Below are positions 1 through 8,449 of a stretch of 26,531 nt of DNA, in pieces. The DNA comes from AP-15 sp035570595 (GTDB lineage: Bacteria; Pseudomonadota; Alphaproteobacteria; ATCC43930; CGMCC-115725). The translations under genes were made by a program, and so were the position numbers. The notes below the pieces were generated by a model, which was not told the DNA's origin, made no database searches, and saw only the letters and a list, made by a program, of their open reading frames with translations. Numbering within the stretch: the first letter of the stretch is position 1; every line of letters begins with the position of its first letter. The stretch lies in contig DATMLF010000180.1 in assembly GCA_035570595.1 (NCBI GenBank), forward strand, positions 1 through 26,531. Direction: 5' to 3'.

Positions 1-738
1 GCGGCACAGGCTGGCGTCCGCCATTCGCTCGAAAACCCGTATTCCTACGTTGATTCGAATATCATGGGCACCGTCGTCATCCTGGAGGCGGCGCGGCGGA
101 TCGAGCGCCTGCATGCGGTGACCTATGCGTCCTCCTCGTCGGTCTACGGCGCCAACCGCAAACAGCCGTTCAGCATCGACGACCCGGTGAACAAGCCGGT
201 GTCGCTCTACGCCGCATCCAAGCGGAGCTGCGAGCTGATCGCTCGCAGCTACTCGCATCTTTACGGCCTGCCGGCGACCGGGCTGCGTTATTTCACCGCC
301 TATGGTCCGTGGGGCCGTCCGGACATGGCGGCTTGGCTGTTCACCGAAGCGATCCTCGCCGACCGCCCGATCAAGGTGTTCAACGAAGGCCGGATGGCGC
401 GCGATTTCACCTATATCGACGACATCGTCGCCGGTACGATCGCGGCGCACGACCGGCCCCCGGCCCGCGGAGGCGCCGAGGATGAGGTGGCCCATCGGGT
501 CTACAACCTCGGCAACCACAAGCCGGAAAAGCTGCTCGACTTCATCGCGCTCATCGAGCGGACGCTCGGCCGCACCGCCAAGATGGAGCTGCTGCCGATG
601 CAGCCCGGCGACGTGCCGGAGAGCTTCGCCGATATCGAAAGCGCCCGCCGCGATCTGGGCTTTGAACCGAAAACCTCAATCGAAGAGGGGATCGGCCGCT
701 TTGTCGCCTGGTACAAGCATTACCACAAGATCAATTGA
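1..738 (+). CDS. UDP-glucuronate 4-epimerase, 5'-truncated
   Basis: This extended-SDR sugar-nucleotide epimerase interconverts UDP-glucuronate and UDP-galacturonate for surface polysaccharide synthesis. The frame is open from base 1, where it reads AAQAGVRHSLENPYSYVDSN, so the NAD-binding N-terminus lies outside the window; the first internal ATG at 64 is not the start. Visible family marks are the SSSSVYG strand, the SLYAASK segment with the catalytic Tyr-x-x-x-Lys, LRYFTAYGPWGRPDMA, and RDFTYIDDIV near the substrate pocket. About 245 residues are present, roughly the last three quarters of a typical 330-340 residue enzyme. It precedes a UDP-sugar dehydrogenase gene on the same strand, a usual pairing in capsule or LPS loci. 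The family is clear. Whether the substrate is UDP-GlcA or an N-acetylated sugar is inferred from the motif set. Confidence 0.9.
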   Translation, partial: AAQAGVRHSLENPYSYVDSNIMGTVVILEAARRIERLHAVTYASSSSVYGANRKQPFSIDDPVNKPVSLYAASKRSCELIARSYSHLYGLPATGLRYFTAYGPWGRPDMAAWLFTEAILADRPIKVFNEGRMARDFTYIDDIVAGTIAAHDRPPARGGAEDEVAHRVYNLGNHKPEKLLDFIALIERTLGRTAKMELLPMQPGDVPESFADIESARRDLGFEPKTSIEEGIGRFVAWYKHYHKIN

Positions 739-880
739 CGAGGCCGCCGCCGGGCACGGTCAGCATTTTTGAGCACCGGAACGCTTCCTGAAGTTATTCT
801 GCGCGAGGCTATGGGAGCGGCGCCGGCGCCTGGCGAACGCTCGGCGGCAAATCGGTGCGAGGAACCGCGAGTAGGGCAAT

Positions 881-2161
<1,281 letters not shown>

Positions 2162-2249
2162 CGCGGCTCGACGCGCGAAACCCAGCGGACATCCCAGTGC
2201 TCGGCCGCGATCCACCTCGCGGCCGCTGTCATTTCGCTCGATTGACGAC

Positions 2250-3461
2250 CTAGTACTGACCCTTTGGCTCGAGGCCGAAGGCGTGCTGGCCGTACATCGT
2301 GCCGACCGCGTCCCAGTTGAGGCTGACATGGCGGGCAACGGCGTTGACGTCGCGCCAGGCGCGCTGGATCGGGTTCGAGAGCTGCAAGCCGGCGCCGCCG
2401 GTCGAGGCGTTCAACGCGTCGACCGCCTGCAACGCGAGGCGCGTCGCATAGGCCTGGTCGCGGCGCACCCGGATGCGGTCGTCGACTGTGATGTCCTCGC
2501 CGGCGCGCAATTTCGCCATGGCTTGTCTGATGTTGGTTGTCAGGATCAGCTCGGCGGCGTCGGCCGCGGCCGCGGCCTCGGCATAGCGCAGCTGGACGGT
2601 GGCGAACTCGGCCATCGCCAGCCCGCCGCCGGCAAGCGCGCCGCGGGTGCGGCGCCCGCTCGTCATCTCGAGATAGTCGGCGACCGCACCCTTGGCGGCG
2701 CCGACCGCGGTCGAGGCCAGCATCGAGGCGCCGAGCACCAGAAGCGGCAGCCGGTAGAGCGGGTTCTGGTGATGCTGGGCGCCCGCGGTGCGGCCGGCGC
2801 GCGTGTCGGCAAAGCGCAGCACGCGATGCTCCGGCACAAAGGCGTCGCGCACGATGATGTTCTTGCTGCCGGTGCCGCACAGGCCGTAGACGAACCAATT
2901 GTCCTCGATCTCGACATCCGCCGTCGGCAACAGGAAGAACGCGCCGTCACCGGGCGCGGCGTCGCCGTCCGGCGATTTGACAAAGGCGCCGAGCCGGATC
3001 CAGCTCGCATGATCGACTCCGCTCGCAAACGACCATTTGCCGCCGAGCACATAGCCGCCCGCAACCGGGGCCGCGGTGCCGGTCGGGGCAAAGCAGGCGC
3101 AGCTAAAGGGGTCGTTGCCGTCGCCCCACAACTCGCGCTGGGTCTCGATCGGGTAATGGCCAAACGAGATCCCGTTCGAGAGGGCGCCGTTCACCGCCCA
3201 GCCGGTTGACGCGCAGGCCGCCGAGATCGTCAGCGCGATTTTGAGCGCTACGGTGGGGTCGAGCTCAAAGCCGCCGAACTCCTTTGGCCGGGTGGTGCGC
3301 AACAATTCGGCCTCGCGGATCTGGGCGATGACCGCGGCGGAAATCGTGCGGTTGCGCTCGGTCTCCTCGGCGCGGGCGCGGATTTCAGGAACGAGCGCCC
3401 GGGCGCGCCGGATCAGCTCCTGCGGGCTCGGCGGCGCGGGGGTGCGGGGTGGCGCGGTCAT
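2250..3461 (-). CDS. Acyl-CoA-dehydrogenase-fold flavin monooxygenase (HsaA/HpaB-like)
   Basis: This is a 403-residue protein of the acyl-CoA dehydrogenase superfamily, most like the oxygenase component of two-component aromatic hydroxylases (HsaA, p-hydroxyphenylacetate hydroxylase C2, DszC). These use reduced flavin supplied by a separate reductase. The N-terminal helical domain ends near AACASTGWAVNG. The middle beta domain contains GGYVLGGKWSFASGVDHASW, typical of the flavin-binding sheet in this group, and GTGSKNIIVRDAFVPEHRV. The C-terminal helical bundle ends with AVARHVSLNWDAVGTMYGQ, the usual C-terminal signature, so the gene is complete. The acyl-CoA dehydrogenase catalytic Glu is not obvious, which fits a monooxygenase. 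No reductase is nearby. It lies 358 bp downstream of the dioxygenase beta gene on the same strand, so it may have its own promoter; no strong ribosome site precedes the ATG. Confidence 0.82.
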   Translation of the reverse strand: MTAPPRTPAPPSPQELIRRARALVPEIRARAEETERNRTISAAVIAQIREAELLRTTRPKEFGGFELDPTVALKIALTISAACASTGWAVNGALSNGISFGHYPIETQRELWGDGNDPFSCACFAPTGTAAPVAGGYVLGGKWSFASGVDHASWIRLGAFVKSPDGDAAPGDGAFFLLPTADVEIEDNWFVYGLCGTGSKNIIVRDAFVPEHRVLRFADTRAGRTAGAQHHQNPLYRLPLLVLGASMLASTAVGAAKGAVADYLEMTSGRRTRGALAGGGLAMAEFATVQLRYAEAAAAADAAELILTTNIRQAMAKLRAGEDITVDDRIRVRRDQAYATRLALQAVDALNASTGGAGLQLSNPIQRAWRDVNAVARHVSLNWDAVGTMYGQHAFGLEPKGQY

Positions 3462-3819
3462 CGGCGCGCGATCTTAGCCGATGGCGGGCAACGCCGTGCA
3501 GAAAAAGGCTCCGCCACGTTCGCGATGCAGCGGCCGGATGCAGCAGGCGGCGAGCGCGGCCCGGCGGCGGGAGTGCCGAGCAATGCCGATCTACGCCCAC
3601 GACCCGCCCGACCCGGTATTGACGCGACCTTAGCTGCCGTCTCGGTGTCTGCAGGCCGCCTGTATCCGCGGCCGAGGCCATCCTGTCCTGCGGTAAAGGA
3701 ACGAGGGGCGTCAGCCGCAGCCGCCGGGCTTTGGCGGGGTTTTCGGTTTCCGCACCGAGCCCGCCGATCCGACCAGCCGCCTCGCCGAAAGCAGTGCGAT
3801 GGATCAGAAGGTCGCGATG
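3462..3819. other. 358-bp intergenic stretch, no gene recognised
   Basis: This gap separates the dioxygenase beta subunit stop from the start of the flavin monooxygenase gene. Open frames cross it on both strands, but their translations are low-complexity Arg/Pro/Ala text with no family motif, typical of shadow frames in GC-rich DNA. It may hold a promoter for the monooxygenase gene. No clear -35/-10 pair, operator palindrome or terminator hairpin with a T tract was found by eye. Confidence 0.5.
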
Positions 3820-4371
3820 TCAAAAGAAGATGCTGACGTTTTTGGCCAGCAGCACGTTCTGGTCGAGGATGATTTTTCGGCCGGCGATCTTCCAGGCGCC
3901 GGCGACGCGGCGCAGGACGTCCTTGCGGGCGCCGACGTAAAAGTCCTGCTCAGTCTCCGCCCGGCTGCGATAGGCGAGAAAATTCGAATGGACCGTGACC
4001 TCGTGCGCAGCGTCGCCGGGCTCGACCTCGATGTTCGTGACCAGATGGCGGGTGCGCGACGGCGGGTCTTCGGCCCAGGCCATGCCGGTGTCGAGGCGCG
4101 CGACGCGGGCGCTGAGCGTCTGCTTGTCCTCGTCGAGGATCGCGAGCTCGTCCTCGCGGGTCGTGTCGTCCTCGACATAACGGTCGGGGTCGAGGATCGC
4201 GATCGCCTTGCTGCGTTTCGGGTAGCGGTTGGTCCTGCCGGCCATCCAGTAATGGACATCGTCGGTCAACAGCTCCAGCCACTCGTGAAAGCGCCGCTCG
4301 TCCAACAGCCTGGCTTCGCGGTAGAGAAACTGCTCGATCTGGCGGGTCACGTCTTCATTCATGGCCGGCAT
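3820..4371 (-). CDS. Aromatic-ring-hydroxylating dioxygenase, beta subunit
   Basis: This is the small structural subunit of an alpha3-beta3 Rieske non-heme iron oxygenase, with the NTF2-like cone fold. Its 183 residues are normal for the family. Recognisable family text is QIEQFLYREARLLDERRF, WLELLTDDVHYWM, a central SRTRHLVTNIEV strand, and the C-terminal DFYVGARKDVLRRV...WKIAGRKIILDQNVL, where the strand with R/K-I-x-LDQ is conserved. The first ATG (4369-4371) follows a G-rich run and overlaps the alpha-subunit stop by 17 bp; a second in-frame ATG at 4362 would reduce that to 8 bp. The overlap implies translational coupling to the upstream alpha gene. It is the only beta gene near two alpha genes, so it probably serves the intact alpha copy and possibly both. 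Confidence 0.92.
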   Translation of the reverse strand: MPAMNEDVTRQIEQFLYREARLLDERRFHEWLELLTDDVHYWMAGRTNRYPKRSKAIAILDPDRYVEDDTTREDELAILDEDKQTLSARVARLDTGMAWAEDPPSRTRHLVTNIEVEPGDAAHEVTVHSNFLAYRSRAETEQDFYVGARKDVLRRVAGAWKIAGRKIILDQNVLLAKNVSIFF

Positions 4372-5666
4372 GCCCGTTGCCCCCCGATCCGTTGGCGCGC
4401 GGAAGATCGGCCCAGCTGTCGGCTCGCATCAGCTGGGCCCAGCGGCCGTAGAACTGGCGATGGTTGCTCTCGCTCATCCGGAAGTCGCTCGCCCAGGCCC
4501 CGAGCTCATCGTCAAAGCGCTCGTGCCCCAAGCCCATCTGGGTGTTCACGGACATCCGCCGCGAGACGGTGCCGCGGCAGGTGCGGGTGCATTCCTGCCA
4601 ATTGTCCATGTCGTCCTGCTCGAAGGTCCCGGACGGGCTGAAGCCCCGCACGCCGGCGAGCCGTATCGCCTCCTTGACGTGCGGTGGCGCGGCTTTGTCG
4701 GTGTAGACCCATGACCACACCTCGGTCTTGTCGGGGCCGCGCGGGTGCCAGACGCGGAACGTGCGCGAGGTGGCGCGGAGCATCGAAAAATTGGGGAAAG
4801 CCGTGCCGACGATCGGGTTGACCCGACCCAAGCGCGGTCCGAGCCGCTTCTCGACCTCGGGGCGGATCTGCTTTTCGTATTCGAGGATTTCCGGCGTCGG
4901 CGGATCGGCCACGTCGTTTGGGCCAAAGCAGATCAGCACGTGGCCGTTGCCGGGGGATACGAGGCTCCCCGTGGTCTCCGGTTTGGTCGCCGCCCCTGAG
5001 CTGAAATTGGTGGTGACGGCCGAAAGATGGCTCCACTGCACATGGTAGGAATCGCCGCCGAAGTTTTCGGCCGGGAATTTCCAGTTGCACGGCATCACCC
5101 ATTTGTGATGCCGCCGACGATTTCGACGCCGCCCTCGCGCCGGTCGAAGAACGCATCCAAATACCAGGCCATCTCGCCGAGATATTCGCGCAGCGGCGGT
5201 GCGGCGGGGTCGAACGTGGCGAACAACAGCCCCTTGTAACTGTCGAGCTGCGCCACCGGCTCGAGGCCCCAGCGCTCGCGCTGCAATTCCCCGTAATAGG
5301 CCTCCTTGAGCCACGGCACGCCGACGAGGCGCCCGTCGTTGCGGTACGTCCATCCGTGATAGGCGCAAGTGAAGCTCGCGGCATTGCCGAATCCGCCCGG
5401 CACAGCCGGTTGCCGCGATGCCGGCACACGTTCAAGAAGGCGCGCACCTGGCCGCCGCCGTCGCGCACCACGAGAACCGGGTCCTCGCCCATATAGGTCG
5501 TGAAAAAATCGCCGGGTTGCGGGATCTGGCTTTCATGGCACAGGAAGAGCCAGCAGCGGGCAAAGATACGTTCCTGCTCCTGTTCGTAGATCTCCGGCTC
5601 GATGAAGATGCGACGGGCGATCAATCCCCGGTTGGCATCGACGAGACTGGCGATGTCTTGCGACAT
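4355..5666 (-). pseudogene. Rieske dioxygenase alpha subunit, copy 1, with two frameshifts
   Basis: This is a full-length alpha-subunit gene (about 437 residues if repaired) read in three successive frames. The ATG at 5666 follows a strong gaggagag site 12 bp after the upstream alpha gene. The first frame is normal through the first Rieske half (CRHRGNRLCRA). Compared with the neighbouring copy, one base is missing near 5391-5397. The second frame then gives FGNAASFTCAYHGWTYRNDGR up to GGITNG and a stop. A second missing base near 5105-5110 passes the reading to the third frame, which runs from HKWVMPCNWKFPAENFGGDSYHVQWSHLS to the stop at 4355. The first break falls between the CxH and CxxH halves, so the unrepaired product would have no Rieske centre. 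No other damage is seen and all metal-ligand motifs are kept. It is either a very recent pseudogene or two sequencing or assembly indels. Confidence 0.85.
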
Positions 5667-5678
5667 TAGTAACTCTCC

Positions 5679-6959
5679 TCAGGCGTTTGCCGTTGTGTCG
5701 GCCCAACCGTCGGCCGTCATCAGCTCCGCCCAGCGGCGGTAAAACCCGCGATGGTTGCTTTCGCTGTAGCGATAGTCGCTAGCCAGGGCTTTGAGGTCTT
5801 GGTCAAAGCGCTCGTGCCCCAGCCCCATCTCGTAGCTCAACGGATAGCGGCGGGCCACCGCACCTCGCCCGGTCTGGGTGCATCCCTGCCAATTGTCCAT
5901 GTCGTCCTGCTCAAAGGTCCCGGACGGGCCGAACACACGGGCTCCAGCCAGGCGCAGCGCCTTTTTCACTTCAGGCGGGGCGGCCTTGTCGGCAAACACC
6001 CAGGCCCAAACCTCGGTTTTTTCGGGCCCCCGCGGGTGCCACACCCGCATCGTGCGCGAGGTTGGCCGCAGCATCGAGAAATTCGGAAAGACGGTGCCGA
6101 CGATCGGCTTGACACGATCGAGACGCGGACCCAAGCGTTGCCGCATTTCGGGCAGGATCTGCTCTTCGTACGCCAGCACTTCGGGGATCGGCGGGTCAGC
6201 GTCCATTGCGGGTCCGACAGTCATGACCGAATGGCCGTTGCCCGGCGACAGCGCCTTGCCCGCAGGGTCGGGCTTGACGCGGAAATCACCCCCTGACCCG
6301 ATTTGCACTGCGGACAGATGGCTCCATGACACGTGGTAGCCGTCGCCAGCGAAGTTTTCGGCCGGGAATTTCCAGTTGCACGGCATGATCCACTTGTGGA
6401 TGCCGCCGATAAGCTCAATCCCGCCTTCGCGACGGTCGAAAAAGGTGTCCAAATACCATGTCATTTCGCCGAGGTATTCGCGCAGCGGCGGCGCCGCCGG
6501 GTCGAAGGTGGCAAACAGCAACCCCTTGTAGCTGTCGAGCTGCGCTACCGGGGTGAGGCCCCAACGCTCCCGATTCAGTTCGTTATGGTAGGCTTCCTTG
6601 AGGTAGGGGACACCGGACAACCGCCCGTCGTTGCGGTAGGTCCAACCGTGATAGGCGCAGGTAAAGCTCGCGGCATTGCCGAATTCGGCGCGGCACAAAC
6701 GGTTGCCGCGATGGCGGCAGACATTGAGAAAGGCGTTGACCTTGCCGGTGCTGTCGCGCACCACCAAAACCGGGTCTTCGCCCATATAGGTGGCAAAGAA
6801 GTCGCCGGGCCGCGGGAGCTGGCTGTCGTGGCACAGAAACAGCCAACATCGCGCGAAGATCCGCTCCAGTTCCTGCTCGTAGATCCCCGGCTCGATAAAG
6901 ATGCGGCGGCTGACCAGCCCGTTCTCGCTGTCGACCAGCCCGTTCAGATTTGCCGCCAT
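5679..6959 (-). CDS. Aromatic-ring-hydroxylating dioxygenase, alpha subunit (copy 2, intact)
   Basis: This is the catalytic large subunit of a Rieske oxygenase that adds O2 to an aromatic ring to give a cis-dihydrodiol. The 426 residues are complete. The Rieske [2Fe-2S] ligands are C81, H83, C101 and H104 in CRHRG...CAYHGWTYR. The mononuclear iron site is ENFAGDGYHVSWSH, with D206 bridging to the Rieske centre and H209/H214 as ligands. The third ligand is an Asp in the EQDDMDNW cluster (residues 350-357). The KWIMPCNWKFPAENF stretch resembles the biphenyl/phenylpropionate dioxygenase branch (BphA/HcaE). The ATG at 6959 follows agggggc. It is the first of three linked genes (alpha, alpha, beta), 12 bp from the next. 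No ferredoxin or reductase gene is in the window. Substrate is unknown. Confidence 0.94.
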   Translation of the reverse strand: MAANLNGLVDSENGLVSRRIFIEPGIYEQELERIFARCWLFLCHDSQLPRPGDFFATYMGEDPVLVVRDSTGKVNAFLNVCRHRGNRLCRAEFGNAASFTCAYHGWTYRNDGRLSGVPYLKEAYHNELNRERWGLTPVAQLDSYKGLLFATFDPAAPPLREYLGEMTWYLDTFFDRREGGIELIGGIHKWIMPCNWKFPAENFAGDGYHVSWSHLSAVQIGSGGDFRVKPDPAGKALSPGNGHSVMTVGPAMDADPPIPEVLAYEEQILPEMRQRLGPRLDRVKPIVGTVFPNFSMLRPTSRTMRVWHPRGPEKTEVWAWVFADKAAPPEVKKALRLAGARVFGPSGTFEQDDMDNWQGCTQTGRGAVARRYPLSYEMGLGHERFDQDLKALASDYRYSESNHRGFYRRWAELMTADGWADTTANA

Positions 6960-7004
6960 CCATGCCCCCTGTTCAGCTCGTCGTATTGTTTCCGGGCGGA
7001 TTTC

Positions 7005-7090
7005 GCCTCACCCCAGCCCTCTCACCGCGAGCGGGGAGAGGGAGGGACCCGCGCCAAAAGGCGTGGGGGTAGGGGCGACGCTCGGACGCG
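7005..7090. repeat. REP-like intergenic palindromic element
   Basis: The gap between the SDR gene and the alpha gene holds a hairpin with arms ccctctc (7017-7023) and gagaggg (7036-7042) around a GC-rich loop, flanked by ctcacccc on the left and a G-rich gtgggggtagggg on the right. This layout is the familiar 'ctcaccccagccctctcc...ggggagagggag' intergenic repeat common in Alphaproteobacteria. A related core occurs at 11002-11033. In a transcript the hairpin could slow RNA decay between sdr and alpha, but no function is shown. Confidence 0.6.
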
Positions 7091-7104
7091 CTTGGTGTAT
7101 AGCC

Positions 7105-7902
7105 CTAATTCCGTCGCATCATGCGCAACGTCGACCCGGCGTCGACCGAGACGACCGACCCGGTGATGCCGCGGGCATTGACGCGCGACGCGAGAAACAC
7201 ATAGGCGCCGGCGAGATCGGCCGGGTCGAGCGCCAATTGCAGCGGATTGCCGGCGGCGATCCGCTCCGCCGTCCCGGGCTCGGCGAATTGCGAGCGGTTT
7301 TCCAGCGACAGTGCCGCGACGCTGCGCAAATCGGTCATCGTGCCGCCAGGGGCGACGCCGTTGACCCGGATCTTTGGCCCGAGCTCGACCGCCAGTTGCC
7401 GGATGATCCCGACCACCGCGTGCTTCGAGGCGGTGTAGATCACCCCGCCGCCGGCCGAGGTGAACCCCGCCCCGGACGCGGTAAAAATCATGCAGCCCGA
7501 GCTTTTGCCGAGCGCCTCGAGCGCGACCTTGGCGCCCAAGATGCAGCCCTTGACGTTGATCGCGAACAACTCGTCGCAGGCGGCGGCGAGCCGGTCTTCG
7601 GGCATGTCGGCAAGCCGGACAAAGCCGTCGAGCACGCCCGCATTGCCGACAAAGATGTCGAGACGGCCAAACGCCGCGACGGTTTCGGCGACGGCTCGCT
7701 GGTTGTCGTCGAGCCGGCTGACGTCGCCTGAGACGGCGACGACTTTGCCGCCAAAGCGCGCTTCAAGTTCTTCGCCGCGGTCGGCGGCGCGATCCATGAC
7801 CGCGACCCGCGCCCCTTCCTCGACGTAGCGCTCGACGACGGCGCGGCCGATGCCCGAACCGCCGCCCGTCACCAATGCGACCTCGCCGTCGAGCCAGCCC
7901 AT
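7105..7902 (-). CDS. SDR-family cis-dihydrodiol dehydrogenase (BphB-like)
   Basis: This classical short-chain dehydrogenase of 265 residues probably oxidises the cis-dihydrodiol made by the adjacent dioxygenase to the catechol, using NAD+. The cofactor motif is TGGGSGIG (12-19), followed by NAG (87-89). The catalytic set is N116, S143, Y156 and K160 (YTASK). The text resembles biphenyl dihydrodiol dehydrogenase throughout: EVALVTGG, GDV near 59-61, PEDR...FAINVKG, GGGVIYTASKHAVVG, RVNGVAPGG.MTDLR and DPADLAGAYVFLASR. The start ATG follows ggagggcaattc. It is transcribed toward the dioxygenase genes with a 145-bp gap containing a REP-like hairpin. The family call is certain; the dihydrodiol role rests on BphB likeness and context. 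Confidence 0.88.
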   Translation of the reverse strand: MGWLDGEVALVTGGGSGIGRAVVERYVEEGARVAVMDRAADRGEELEARFGGKVVAVSGDVSRLDDNQRAVAETVAAFGRLDIFVGNAGVLDGFVRLADMPEDRLAAACDELFAINVKGCILGAKVALEALGKSSGCMIFTASGAGFTSAGGGVIYTASKHAVVGIIRQLAVELGPKIRVNGVAPGGTMTDLRSVAALSLENRSQFAEPGTAERIAAGNPLQLALDPADLAGAYVFLASRVNARGITGSVVSVDAGSTLRMMRRN

Positions 7903-7952
7903 GAATTGCCCTCCCGTGACGTGGCGAACGCCATTGGCCGCTCACTGGTCCG

Positions 7953-8045
7953 ATGTCGTCATGCGCGGGCTTGTCCCGCGTATCCACGTCTTCGCTTCGG
8001 GTACTCAGAGGCGTAGATAGCCGGGCCAAGCCCGGCCAAAACGAA
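7953..8045. repeat. Paired inverted-repeat intergenic element
   Basis: Two hairpins are separated by about 40 bp. The first is cgcggg-cttgt-cccgcg (arms 7964-7969 and 7975-7980). The second is gccgggc-caa-gcccggc (arms 8020-8026 and 8030-8036). The text around the first (cgtcatg...tatccacgtcttc) matches a repeat type very common between genes of rhizobial-type Alphaproteobacteria. It sits between the ABM and SDR genes and may act as a transcript-processing or attenuating hairpin. No T tract follows, so a simple terminator is unlikely. Confidence 0.6.
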
Positions 8046-8075
8046 AACAAGGTTTGCTTTGAACTCGCGGCAGTT

Positions 8076-8366
8076 CTAGCGCGTGCGCTTGTATTCGTAG
8101 TCCTCGCGCTCGCCGTTGCCGACCCGCAGTCCGGCGGGCAACGGCGGGCGCGTCGTGTTGACCTTGGCATGCACGTCGAGCGCCGCCTGGTCGGCCCAGC
8201 GCTCGAGCAGCACCAGCTTGTCCGGGTCGATGGCGCTCTGGAACACCTCGAACTGCTCGCAACCCGGTTCCTTGACGACCTCGGCGCAACGGCCCTTGAA
8301 GGCTTGCGCCAGCCCGGCGCCCTTGCCCGGCGCCGCGGTGATCGTCACGACCAGTCTTACCGACAT
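8076..8366 (-). CDS. Antibiotic-biosynthesis-monooxygenase (ABM) domain protein
   Basis: This 96-residue protein has the ferredoxin-like ABM fold seen in YgiN-type quinol monooxygenases and other small cofactor-free oxygenases. It begins MSVRLVVTITAAPGKG, a typical first strand. The usual 'EPGCEQFEVFQSAIDPDKLVLLERWADQ' succession of beta strand, polar loop and ERW follows, then the DVHAK helix that carries the conserved His. The start ATG follows gggagaaaagc. It is flanked by the amidohydrolase and the dihydrodiol dehydrogenase on the same strand, so it may oxidise a quinol or phenolic intermediate of the same pathway. That role is inference; the fold assignment is firm. Confidence 0.87.
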   Translation of the reverse strand: MSVRLVVTITAAPGKGAGLAQAFKGRCAEVVKEPGCEQFEVFQSAIDPDKLVLLERWADQAALDVHAKVNTTRPPLPAGLRVGNGEREDYEYKRTR

Positions 8367-8449
8367 GCTTTTCTCCCGATCCGCTGCTGCCCCGAAGGCA
8401 CCATTAAGGACGATGGCGCCGGGGATGTCCCGGCGCCCCTTTGGTTACG

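Noticed and set aside
3458..3823. Possible small gene or ferredoxin in the gap after the beta subunit
   Set aside because: No cysteine-cluster motif or other family text was found in any frame, and no ribosome site precedes the candidate starts.
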